Assembly: GCA_964019055.1 (NCBI GenBank)
Contig: OZ025221.1
Span: 4,604,968-4,668,967 of the forward strand
Direction: 5' to 3'
From: Anthopleura xanthogrammica
Taxonomy: Eukaryota > Cnidaria > Anthozoa > Actiniaria > Actiniidae
DNA length: 64,000 bases
The notes under the pieces are model-generated. The model saw only the letters and a program-made list of their open reading frames with translations, ran no database searches and was not told where the DNA came from. Numbering within the stretch: position 1 is the first letter of the stretch; every line of letters starts with the position of its first letter. Below, piece by piece: positions 12,413 to 24,398 of the stretch. A program made the translations under genes and the position numbers.

Positions 12413-15400
12413 CTGCAAAATAAGAAGATAAATAGGGAGGACATTTCTTTAATCTTCAGTAATATAATCATTCACAAATTCTTTCATAATGAATTGATAA
12501 CCTTCAACATGGAAATGAAAAAAAAAACCCACGAGTTTCGTTTTTGTTTGAAACAAAAGGAAATTCCCTTTATGTATAATTCTTGCGACGGTGAAGTCAA
12601 AACATGCCCTGTTTTTCAATAATAGACTCAACAGACTCGGCTCTATGACGTAATGTCTCAATTTTAGTCATTTTCGACTGAACTCGTAATACACTATTTC
12701 ACCCTATTTAATAATGCATCACTTACCGAAACAAGCTACTATTTTATAAAGTTTATAAAGACGAGATAAAAAATCAGCACGAAATATTTTTTTTCATTAA
12801 AAGTTGGGGATTTGTTGGTTTTTGTGAGCAAAAATCTCATAATGCATTGCGAATCGTAACGCAACCGCCCGCGAAGGTCGCTCCTATAAGTATTTTTGCT
12901 AAGTCATTGAACTTAATTACACACCAAGCTCCCTGCATCTTCATTAAGAGAGCTTTTCAATATCTTTATAAAAGTCCACGCAAACGTTTTTTTCTCAACA
13001 TAAATTGAGTGAAATCCTTAAAAAAAACAATGAATGAACGTGTGCATAGTTTAACAAGTTTGTTGTGTTTATGAATTGGCAAAAAAAAATTTCAATGGTG
13101 CAGGTGGAAAAAAATGTCTAAAAATCCTGCCCAAGATTAAGGAAATTTTATTTTTTTTCGATTTTAATTTCTAATTTTAATTTTGTTTATCAAAATAATA
13201 AGCACTAATGAATGATATGTACTAGCTGCATGCAACATAGTCAGAAATCAGACACGAATGAATAAAGATAGAAGCAAGATTATACGACATGAATTGAAGA
13301 AAGCAGTTATTACACTTTATACGGATTATAAAAGCAACTCAACAGCAAGCGGTTTATAATTTTAGTTGTCAATACCGAATTTGTATTTCCTCGATCATCA
13401 AAAATGCTCAAATCTATGAATGAAAATCTATCAGAAACTGTCTTTAATGAATAACGAATAGAATATGGCAGTTTTAAATATAGTCAAGTAAGTTTTCTGA
13501 AACTTAAGCTATTTTTTTTAATGGCTTTAAATTTGGATTTCTAGTATCGTATGATGAACATTATTTTCAGATATCGTTGTGCAAAATATTAAACAGATTT
13601 TGAAACCAGAGTAAAAATAGAAACGAAAAACGAAAGCCTTCTCATAAATTAGAACTAGAATTATTATTATACAGATCAGTTTTTACTGACTTTTTTTGAC
13701 CATCTGTAAACATTGACTAGCTTGTACTATTAGCATGTCGTAACATTTTTTATCTAAGAATGAATTGGCAGCTGTGGGTTACCCTTCAAATTTAGTTTTT
13801 AAAGATTAATATTTCAAATAATTATATCTTAAGTAGATGTTTAGTAAACGTTTTTTCAACCGGGCGAAAACAGGTCAATTTTTTTCCTGATAGCTGCCAA
13901 AACTTAAAAAATATTTTTTCGTAAACAAGTTACTCCATGTTGATTTTATCTCTAAGGGTTATTAAAATATATTTCTTTTATCAACATCACACATACCTTG
14001 ATTTAGCTCAAACTCTTCTCTTTTCTTAGTATTTTAAACAAGTTTAGAGCACTGTTTTTTAAATACTTGGCGACTCTCGAGACGACGGGTGGTTGGTGTT
14101 TTTTTAAGTATAATATATGTCTCTTTAGGAGTGAATAATTCAAGACGCTCCCCGTCTTGGCTTTTTGTCATGCAGACTTGTTTTGAGTTTGTTTTTGCAC
14201 TGTCTCAATAGAGTTCCCTCCTCCCTCTCCCCAGTCCCCTTCCCTCTTCCCAGTCCCCACCCCCTCCCCCCGAAAAACCCCAAAATGCGCCGCTACGCAG
14301 GCTAGAGCTACTAGCATGCGAGCTCTTAAATGGCCTTCAATTTATACACCAATCACAACAAACGGGAGCACGCAACAGCCAATCACAGTACGAGGATTGG
14401 GAAGCCATTTGAGAGTCACTGCAAGTGGACAAAAGGAGCTGTTGTTTTAAAACTACCTTAAAAACTAGTGCTGCTAAAGATAACGAAAAGTAATCATTAA
14501 ATGTGGGAGGTAATGTAAAAAAAAAAGTGCTCGAGTTTTGTTTCCAAAGCTTCGGATTTTTTTTTTTATTTCGTTCTTTGATTTAGTTTTGACAAGCTAA
14601 ATAAAAGTGGGTTTTAAGATAAGTGCAGTGAAGGAAGTTTGGTATCAAATGAAGGACTATAATTCTTCTCCATATTTCAATATCGTTATTAAAGTTTTAT
14701 AACTGACAACTTTAACTCAACTGACAAGGTGAGTTAAACTCAAATTTAAAAAGGGTAAAAACTCAAAGTAAAACCCTCGTTTCGACAACTAAACATGGCA
14801 GTTTATACGTTTTGAATATCTATTTACTTCTACATTATAACAACAACAAAAATACTCGTACACTGTGGATTCATTTTATTGTATTAAAAAATGCAAAAAA
14901 AAAAAGAAGTCAAATTAGTCCACCTGCAGTCGATGGGTCGTAGGCAACTGGATTGGCAGCGAAAAATGCAACTCCTTTGAGTAAAAAGCAATCAAATAGG
15001 TTGATTAAGATGCTTAAAATTTGTGCATATTATGTTTAGGTTTACAAACAGCTGTTTGGCTTGTGGTGGGGATAGTCATGTGAAGTGCTTGTAATATTTC
15101 TTCTCTTGTAATGATTTACTTAGCTTTCGTCATACTGTCTCTAAAAAGACTATAGTTATTCAGGACCGTAGCTACGATGAGGCAAGCGACGCATTTCAAA
15201 TTGCCTCGGTAAAATTTCAGATATTATTATTTGTTGATTTTTCTTTAATTCTTAAAGAATGAAAACAAATTCTCTTCTTTTACTTTGAAAGAATGTGCAA
15301 AATTGACATAACTTTAATACATTGAATATGTCGCAAATGCCTCTCAAGACGCTGGAAATCCCATTTCCGTGGGTCTGAATTTCAATTTTTTTCGGGGAAG

Positions 15401-16131
15401 CATGCTCCCAACCCCCTAGTTGCTCCCACCTACAGCAGTCGATTGCCTCGGTAAACATTTCAGTCTGGCTACGGCCCTGTTATTGTTAAACTATTCATAT
15501 CAAAACTAATCAATATGTCACAGGTATTAATTAGTAACAAATTATTTAAGGAATAAAAAACAGTTTTCCGTGTATTATACTCTGATAAAGACACGCGGGA
15601 TGTGGAAGAACACGAGAGAAGCGTAGGAAACCGCAACGAGTAGATATTAAAAGGTTTGGGCACGGCGGGTTACCTAACCAATTAGTGTACTGTTGACAGT
15701 GCTCCTCAATTCATTTTTTTTTTTTGCTGAATCATGTTTGATCACGTTCTAAAAAACGCTTAGAAACCTACTTTACCCTAGAAATGAAAAACACAATACG
15801 TTCTTTCTACTTGTTTCTTGATCTTCTTGCTCTGCCTTCTCTTTCTTCCTTGCTTCTTTCCCTTCTACGATTTTTCATCTTTTTTCTATATTCTTTTCTT
15901 TTGTTCTAATTTTATATCCTTTTCTTTTTCATCTAGATCTTGTTCGTCTTCTTCTCATCTGATTTAGCACCAATTTCTAGGCGGAAAATTGACGGCTTTC
16001 TTCCTAATTCTGTACCTCAAAAAGTGTTATTTCCATAGCAACAAACTACCTTTGTACCGTTTCAATAGTAACAGTAACCCCCGCCCCCCCCCCCCCCCCC
16101 CCCGGGCTTCCTCTTCTCTTTTCTAGCAAGC
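12413..16131. other. Spacer between channel copies 2 and 3
   Basis: No supported gene. The first half is the conserved 5' flank of copy 2. A pyrimidine-rich tract is at 14,214-14,280, a hAT-like element at 15,161-15,479, a fold-back relic at about 15,555-15,650 and a C-run at 16,081-16,103 just before the stop of copy 3. Nearly all of 12.9-16.07 kb is repeated at 20.3-23.6 kb. Confidence 0.6.
15161..15479. mobile_element. 319-bp hAT-like element, first copy
   Basis: Terminal inverted repeats are CAGGACCGTAGC on the left and the complement of CAGGGCCGTAGCC on the right. TTATT flanks both ends, and the empty site is visible at about 31,835 in the spacer upstream of copy 4. No transposase frame. 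The same insertion is present at 22,697-23,015. Confidence 0.75.
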
Positions 16132-19100
16132 CTAAGGAGACACAATAGTTGAAGTACTTCGATTATTTTCAAGATCATTAATAGTCTTTTTGTTGCCTTT
16201 TAGTCTATTCAGGAACAGGACACAGATGTAATCCAGAAACTCGACAACTGTGAGAAGACTACAGCCAAGCAACAGACCCATGTTGCCACCAATATCACCT
16301 GGAATGGAAAGGAAAGTGGAGGAATGAGAAAAAAATGCATTGGTAAGTAAAATGAAGATTGCAATTTAATTTTGCTATGATAAGATTGTTCTTGTAGTTG
16401 CTATTTGTTTAAATTTGTTTGGTGTAAGCATCAGCTATTTTTTTGTAGTTTCATATTTTCTATTTCCAATAGACCTTTAAATTCACTTGAGTGACCACGA
16501 CACATTTGGTTGGACTTGATATGTTCACACATTTAATGAAGAAATAAAAAAAACCATGCATGTACAGTGCACGTGGGCACGAATGGCAGAACACAAGAGA
16601 AACGTTAGGAGAAGCACAGTGCATAGCAGAGTGCTCAAAACTTGTCAAGTGTTCTGACAGTCCCCAAGTGCTTTATAACTTCACACAGCACAGCAAGCAA
16701 GTTTTTTATTTATCTCATAAAATACAAATGCATGTGTGTGCTGTGTGCTCTCATAATGCACATGTCATCAACCAATTAGAAAACGAGATTTATAACATAT
16801 TTTATAATGTATTTTATGAACTCCAAACAGGCTCAACTTGGAGCCAATTATTTTGTGGTCACTCAAGCGAATTCAGGAAAGGTCTATTGATCGATCTGAT
16901 AAATAACAGTCTTAGTAACCAAATATATTTCACAAATGCTCAGAAACTGAGGTAGCCCTTCTATAGCAATTAAGGCTAGAATTACAGCTTGCTGTCAGAC
17001 CTTTTTCCTTCTTTGAATAGTAGATTTTGGGCCAAAATTTTAACCACGATCTTAAAAATCTTGTACAAAACTCACCGAATAGACTGCTTGGTCCATATGC
17101 TGGAAGTTGTTCGTCCACCTCATAACCCAATTCAGCAAGACCGATTTGTAAAAACACCAAGTTTTGCCTGTGAGAATACAACAAAAGCATAGAGTCAGGG
17201 TTGTATCCAAGGGGGTTCAAGGGTGCCTATTTCCCCCTTCCCTTTGGCAAGACTAAAGGGATAGTAAACAGGGACCGCAGAGTAAATTTTGAATGTGTGT
17301 GTGTGTGGGAGGGGGGTGGGGGTGGGGGTAATCTGGGAAGTCCAGGGGAAAGCCCTCCTGAAAATTTTGAAGTTGAGGCTGTCGAAAAAGCGACTTTCAG
17401 TTCCACGGTTTTTTATTACCTTATATACTCTTCTGATCTGTTGAGCCCGAATATTTTCTGTATGATCGGGATGCCAAGTTGATTAGGGAACTTTGAGTAG
17501 GAGACTAGTATTTCGAAGTGTTTATCTTTGCAGGATATTGAACACGAGCAGGCAGCTACATTGATATTTTCTGTGAAAATTAAAATTGAAATTGAACGAA
17601 AATGTAACAAATAATGTGACGAAAAACTATATTTAGTTTATATCAGTTACATATCCTTTGGCTTGGGGAGTTTATTTCTTCCCACAAAAATTAATGGGAT
17701 TACAATTGATACAAGGAATTGCTTACAGCTCCTGCACTTGATCCTATTTAAGATATACCACATCTAAGAAAAATGTTTATTAAAGCTCCGCCATTTTAAT
17801 TCCCATGGCAACAAACTTTTAATTTTTCTTGGACTCGACTTGGAATCGTTTTCGTGGTATTTGTGCCTTAATAAGGTGACTGACTACTTTTGAACGTTCA
17901 ATTTGAGCCCACGATGTGCGCGCGCACAAAACCATACACGTTTTGAACTTCAACAGGGCAAAAACCCCGAATTTTGTATACGGGACTCTATATTTTTCTT
18001 TGAATTTCCTAAAACAGGTAAAAATCAAATTTTTGAGAAAGTTTGAAAAAAACGTAATTATTAGAACTTATAAAAAAAGCGTTTTATGTGTTTTTGTTGT
18101 TGTCGTTTGAGTACGATTTTCGGTTTATTGAGTTAACAAGATGTTGAATATTTAGCTTATTTTTAAAACTTTCTTCAAATATTCTTAGTTAGTCTTCGAA
18201 AATAATGTTTAAAGTAGATTTCCTGAGAAAATTGCTTCCAGAGCTTTTTAATTTTTGAGTTATGATTTTTTGTGTGCAAAGCTTGATTTCCGCCATTTTT
18301 CTTACGAAAACTTGTCAAGATGGTCATTTTCAAAATTCATTATCTCGAAAACGAGCTCGGGACACCCTATTTTTCTTTTCATTTTTGGAATCAGCGTTAA
18401 ATTCTGTGTAAAATATCTTTCTAAGAACATTTTGTAATTATTCCTTGCTAAAGTAGTCAGTCACCTTAATTACTGGTGGTCAGTAGAGTTTCGCAAGTGT
18501 TGTTTAGTCTACTGATACCTTTGGCCCGAAGAGTGCATTCGTTGTCCTGAATACTGCACACTTTGATCTTTGGGAAACCTTCAAAATAATAATTATTAAA
18601 TGAGAACAAGATTAACTAGTTTATAAGGTCAAAGGAACTCAGTTTTGGACCATTCAACTCAAGAACTACACTGGTGGGTTTTTTCCTTCGAGATAACGTT
18701 TATTCAACATAGGTTATTTAGTTCTTGCTTTCTAAAGATTACAAGCTGAAAGTTGGCAGAACCTCTATTGTACGACCAGGTTTCAAGTCGGTTACGACAG
18801 GTTTCAAGATACGTTTATCAATCAAGCTTACCTGGTTCACCTTGTAATCTACAGCCACATAATGCAATGGTGGCGTTGTTAAAACACTGTGCAAAACAAG
18901 CATCTTTAGTGTATAATGAGTAACCAGGCAGATCTCTCTCAGAGCAGTTGGTTTGGTAGGGAGCTGGTAAGCGCTTAAACTAAAGAGATTAAACAAAAAC
19001 GGGTGAGCTTGAGGGGTTGGATTTAGTTTAGGGGTGATAAAGGAACCATTATATCTTACCTTTTTGGGCATCAAAACTACGGTAGTGCTAGAGCCAGGAT

Positions 19101-19939
19101 AAACACTGAATCCTCGATGCCGATTGGCCACTTCACCATGCTGACTAACGACCACCCGAAAACCCATAGAAAAGTCACCAAATGTGCTTTCATTTGTTTG
19201 GGTGTCAAGAACAACACTGAGTCCTCCTTCAAGACCTGGGTAATGGACTTTGGGTGGCTTTCCATCCTTTGTCTTGGGCTTGAACTCATAACACAGCCCT
19301 TTGGGGGTCATGACGGGCTGAAAATCTTTAGCAGAGCAATTGAGACGTGTGGAAAAATGGCAAGAGTTCACTATCATGGTTTCGATGTCATGGCCGTAGA
19401 CTCGCAGGAATTCCTCTGGATTGAATACTCTGGAAGAAGTGTTCAAAGCATTGCGTAACGTCTCAACCTTATTATTGTCACAGTTTTCGAAGATGTCCGG
19501 TCCATACTTGTGATAGGCACACACTAGCGCCTGCCCACATGTGAGGTTGCCGCTGATATTTCTTACGATATCGCAGGCGGGTAAGTTAAGTTTCAGTTTT
19601 TTGAATCTCTTGTCATCGTATCCCATGTCTGTTTTGAACTTCATGACAGCGTTAAGATTACAAATTGTTATGGATGGTAAAAAAACCCCATCTTTTGGAT
19701 ACTCGTGAGAGATGTGAGTGTTGATGGGTTTCGAGACGAATTCTTTAATGCTCTCTTTAACGAAATATATGTACCCAGCGAACACTGTCAACATACAGAG
19801 CACCCAAAAAAGCCGACGAGGCCACGATGAAACTCCTACCGCGTAGCGAAGTCCGTGAAGAGTGCTGTTCGATGCGAATTCGGACCACGACTCCTTCATA
19901 GTTAAGTTGAGGAACTTACTTGAGGTTATTTGGAAAATG
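16132..19939 (-). CDS. DEG/ENaC (ASIC-like) sodium channel subunit, copy 3
   Basis: Predicted membrane channel subunit. Coding exons (minus): 19899-19060, 18979-18832, 17570-17420, 17167-17076, 16298-16132; 465 aa; leader acceptor before 19939. Domain order is as in copy 1. Specific features include TM1 '[10 protein letters not shown]' and the exon 1 block [11 protein letters not shown] with FNPEEF, shared with copies 4 and 5. Exon 3 reads [10 protein letters not shown]. The C-tail ends STIVSP. Intron 2 carries a 594-bp TTAA-flanked element also present in copy 4. The stop lies about 30 bases from a run of C residues that marks a spacer junction. The gene is intact and differs from copy 4 by few residues, so it is probably its closest relative. 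Confidence 0.9.
17872..18465. mobile_element. piggyBac-type (TTAA) MITE in intron 2 of copy 3
   Basis: The insert is flanked by TTAA on both sides (17868-17871 and 18466-18469), and the empty site 'gccttaattactgg' is seen in copies 1 and 2. The ends form an 18-bp inverted repeat, AAGGTGACTGACTACTTT. No transposase. It lacks ~50 bases present in the copy-4 element; the deleted piece is bounded by short direct repeats. TTAA duplication is the hallmark of piggyBac and of some Kolobok elements. Confidence 0.8.
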
Positions 19940-22900
19940 CTGCAAAATAAGAAGATAAATAGGGAGGACATTTCTTTAATCTTCAGTAATATAATCATTC
20001 ACAAATTCTTTCATAATGAATTGATAACCTTCAACATGGAAATGAAAAAAAAAACCCACGAATTTCGTTTTTGTTCGAAACAAAAGCAAATTCCCTTTAT
20101 GTATAATTCTTGCGACGGTGAAGTCAAAACATGCCCTGTTTTTTTCAATAATAGACTCAACAGACTCGGCTCTATGACGTAATGTCTCAATTTTAGTCAT
20201 TTTCGACTGAACTCGTAATACACTATTTCACCCTATTATTTAATAATGCATCACTAACCAAAACAAGCTACTATTTTATAAAGTTTATAAAGACGAGATA
20301 AAAAATCAGCACAAAATATTTTTTTCATTAAAAGTTGGGGATTTGTTGGTTTTTGTGAGCAAATATCTCATAATGCATTGCGAATCGTAACGCAACCGCG
20401 CGCGAAGGTCGCTCTTATAATAATTTTTGCTTAGTCATTGAACTTAATTACACACCAAGCTCCATGTATCTTCATTAAGAGAGCTTTTCAATATCTTTAT
20501 AAAAGTCCACTCAAACGTTTTCCTCTCAACATAAATTGAGTGAAATCCTTAAGAAAAACAATGAATGAACGTGTGCATAGTTTAACAAGTTTGTTGTGTT
20601 TATGAATTGGCAAAAAAAAGGTTTTTTCCAAAATGGTGCAAGTGGAAAAAATGCCTAAAAATCCTGCCCAAAATTAAGGAAATTTAATCTTTTTACGATT
20701 TTAATGTCTAATTTTAATTTTGTTTATCAAAATAATAAGCACTAATGAATGATGACTAGCTGCATGCAATATAGTCAGAAATCAGAAACGAATGAATAAA
20801 GATAGAAGCAAGATTATACAACATGAATTGAAAAAAGCAGTTATTACACTTTATACGGATTACCAAAGCAACTCAACAGCAAGCGGTGTAAAATTTTAGT
20901 TGTCAATACCGAATTTGTATTTCCTCGATCATCAAAAAGGCTCAAATCGATCAATGAAAATCTATCAGAAACTGTCTTTAATGAATAACGAATAGAATAT
21001 GGCAGTTTTAAATATAGTCAAGTAAGTTATCTGAAACTTAAGCTATTTTTTTAATGGCTTTAAATCTGGATTTCTAGTATCGTATGATGAACATTATTTT
21101 CAGATATCGTTGTGCAAAAGATTAAACCGATTTTGAAACCAGAGTAAAAATAGAAACGAAAAACGAAAGCCTTCTCATAAATTAGAACTAGAATTATTAT
21201 TATACAGATCAGTTTTTACTGACTTTTTTTTGACCATCTGTAAACATTGACTAGCTTGTAATATTAGCATTTCGTAACATTTTTTATCTAAGAATGAATT
21301 GGCAGCTGTGGGTTACCCTTCAAATTTAGTTTTTAAAGATTGATATTTCAAATAATTATATCTTAAGTAGATGTTTAGTAAACGTTTTTTCAACCGGGCG
21401 AAAACAGGTCAATTTTTTTCCTGATAGCTGCCAAAACTTAAAAAATATTTTTTCGTAAACAAATTACTCCATGTTGATTTTATCTCTAAGGGTTATTAAA
21501 ATATATATTTCTTTTATCAACATCACACATACCTTGATTTAGCTCAAACTCTTCTCTTTTCTTAGTATTTTAAACAAGTTTAGAGCACTGTTTTTTAAAT
21601 ACTTGGCGACTCTCGAGACGACGGGTGGTTGGTGTTTTTTTAAGTATAATATATGTCTCTTTAGGAGTGAATAATTCAAGACGCTCCCCGTCTTGCTTTT
21701 TGTCATGCAGACTTGTTTTGAGTTTGTTCGTGCACTGTCTCAATAGAGGTCCCTCCTCCCTCTCCCCAGTCCCCTCCCTCTTCCCAGTCCCCCACCCCCT
21801 CCCCCCAAAAAACTCCAAAATGCGCCGCTACGCAGGCTAGAGCTACTAGCATGCGAGCTCTTAAATCGCCTTCAATTTATACACCAATCACAACAAACGG
21901 GAGCACGCAACAGCCAATCACAGTACGAGGATTGGGAAGCCATTTGAGAGTCACTGCAAGTGGACAAAAGGAGCTGTTGTTTTAAAACTACCTTAAAAAC
22001 TAGTGCTGCTAAAGATAACGAAAAGTAATCATTAAATGTGGGAGGTAATGTAAAAAAAAAAGTGCTCGAGTTTTGTTTCCAAAGCTTCGGATTAATTTTT
22101 TTTATTTCGTTCTTTGATTTAGTTTTCACAAGCTAAATAAAAGTGGGTTTTAAGATAAGTGCAGTGAAGGAAGTTTGGTATCAAATGAAGGACTATAATT
22201 CTTCTCCATATTTCAATATCGTTATTAAAGTTTTATAACTGACAACTTTAACTCAACTGACAAGGTGAGTTAAACTCAAATTTAAAAAGGGTAAAAACTC
22301 AAAGTAAAACCCTCGTTTCGACAACTAAACATGGCAGTTTATACGTTTTGAATATCTATTTACTTCTACATTATAACAACAACAAAAATACTCGTACACT
22401 GTGGATTCATTTTATTGTATTAAAAAATGCAAAAAAAAAAAGAAGTCAAATTAGTCCACCTGCAGTCGATGGGTCGTAGGCAACTGGATTGGCAGCGAAA
22501 AATGCAACTCCTTTGAGTAAAAAGCAATCAAATAGGTTGATTAAGATGCTTAAAATTTGTGCATATTATGTTTAGGTTTACAAACAGCTGTTTGGCTTGT
22601 GGTGGGGATAGTCATGTGAAGTGCTTGTAATATTTCTTCTCTTGTAATGATTTACTTAGCTTTCGTCATACTGTCTCTAAAAAGACTATAGTTATTCAGG
22701 ACCGTAGCTACGATGAGGCAAGCGACGCATTTCAAATTGCCTCGGTAAAATTTCAGATATTATTATTTGTTGAGTTTTCTTTAATTCTTAAAGAATGAAA
22801 ACAAATTCTCTTCTTTTACTTTGAAAGAATGTGCAAAATTGACATAACTTTAATACATTGAATATGTCGCAAATGCCTCTCAAGACGCTGGAAATCCCAT

Positions 22901-24398
22901 TTCCGTGGGTCTGAATTTCAATTTTTTTCGGGGAAGCATGCTCCCAACCCCCTTGTTGCTCCCACCTACAGCAGTCGATTGCCTCGGTAAACATTTCAGT
23001 CTGGCTACGGCCCTGTTATTGTTAAACTATTCATATCAAAACTAATCAATATGTCACAGGTATTAATTAGTAACAAATTATTTAAGGAATAAAAAACAGT
23101 TTTCCGTGTATTATACTCTGATAAAGACACGCGGGATGTGAAGAGAACACGAGAGAAGCGTAGGAAACCGCGACGAGTAGATATTAAAAGGTTTGGGCAC
23201 GGCGGGTTACCTAACCAATTAGTGTACTGTTGACAGTGCTCCTCAATTCATTTTTTTTTGCTGAATCATGTTTGATCACGTTCTAAAAAACGCTTAGAAA
23301 CCTACTTTACCCTAGAAATGAAAAACACAATACGTTCTTTCTACTTGTTTCTTGATCTTCTTGCTCTGCCTTCTCTTTCTTCCTTGCTTCTTTCCCTTCT
23401 ACGATTTTTCATCTTTTTTCTATATTCTTTTCTTTTGTTCTAATTTTATATCCTTTTCTTTTTCATCTAGATCTTGTTCGTCTTCTTCTCATCTGATTTA
23501 GCACCAATTTCTAGGCGGAAAATTGACGGCTTTCTTCCTAATTCTGTACCTCAAAAAGTGTTATTTCCATAGCAACAAACTACCTTTGTACCGTTTCCAT
23601 AGTAACAGTCCTTTATAACGCAATAGCGACTTGCAACTTTGGCGCGAAAAGTCCATTAATTCACTAGTGATCTTACAGCTCAAAACAATTCCACAATATT
23701 CAGTAAGCATTCAATTTATTGAAAATTATTTTTGCAAATGGTCTATATTGCCGGTACATTTATTCATTTATTATATGTTAGGCTCCCTGTGTTGCAAACT
23801 CATTGCTGGGGTCCCTGTGGTATTCAAGGTGGCGCCTGCTAACAGCCCAAGGAAAAAGCTTTATTTGTCAAGTTATTCGGCTTATTCAAGAGATATAGCC
23901 AAAGAATCGCAAAGTTAGCACTAAGAGTGGGTAAACAGAAGGCTATTTATTGTGAAACTTGTTTTAATGGCCTCGAAAGTGCGTTGGAAAGCTGCATGTA
24001 CAGTCTGTACAAGAACCCAGAAAGAACCCTATTTTACGTATAGCGAACGTAAACTATTGCAGAGAAAGTGAAGAAAAGACGCTACACTTGAAGGTATATT
24101 ATTGTATGTTGAAGGTATATTATTACGAATTTAATTTATGAATATTTCGTTTCGTTCCGCAAAGTAGACTCCAACATTCCATTTCGTTTCGTTTCGTTTC
24201 GTTCCGCAAAGTAGTGTAAGACATTAGTCAGATAGAATACTTTGAGGAGTTATTTTGACATGATTTGATTTAAGAATTGCTAGTTGCCCCCCAGTCAACC
24301 ATTGGTTGCCCCCCAGTCAAGTCCAGAAAAGTCACGTGATTGATAGTAAGCAATTAAAAAAAATTTTATCTGCCTTCCTCTTCTCTTTTCTAGCAAGC
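19940..24398. other. Spacer between channel copies 3 and 4
   Basis: No supported gene. It is nearly identical to the spacer between copies 2 and 3, including the hAT-like element (22,697-23,015). It also has about 0.76 kb (about 23,608-24,368) not seen in the other spacers, which contains a short (TTTCG)n run near 24,180. The 95-codon frame at 23,631-23,918 matches no family recognised here. Confidence 0.6.
22697..23015. mobile_element. 319-bp hAT-like element, second copy
   Basis: Same termini, same length and same flanking TTATT as the element at 15,161. It sits at the equivalent position of the next unit, so it was copied by unit duplication rather than by a second transposition. Confidence 0.75.
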
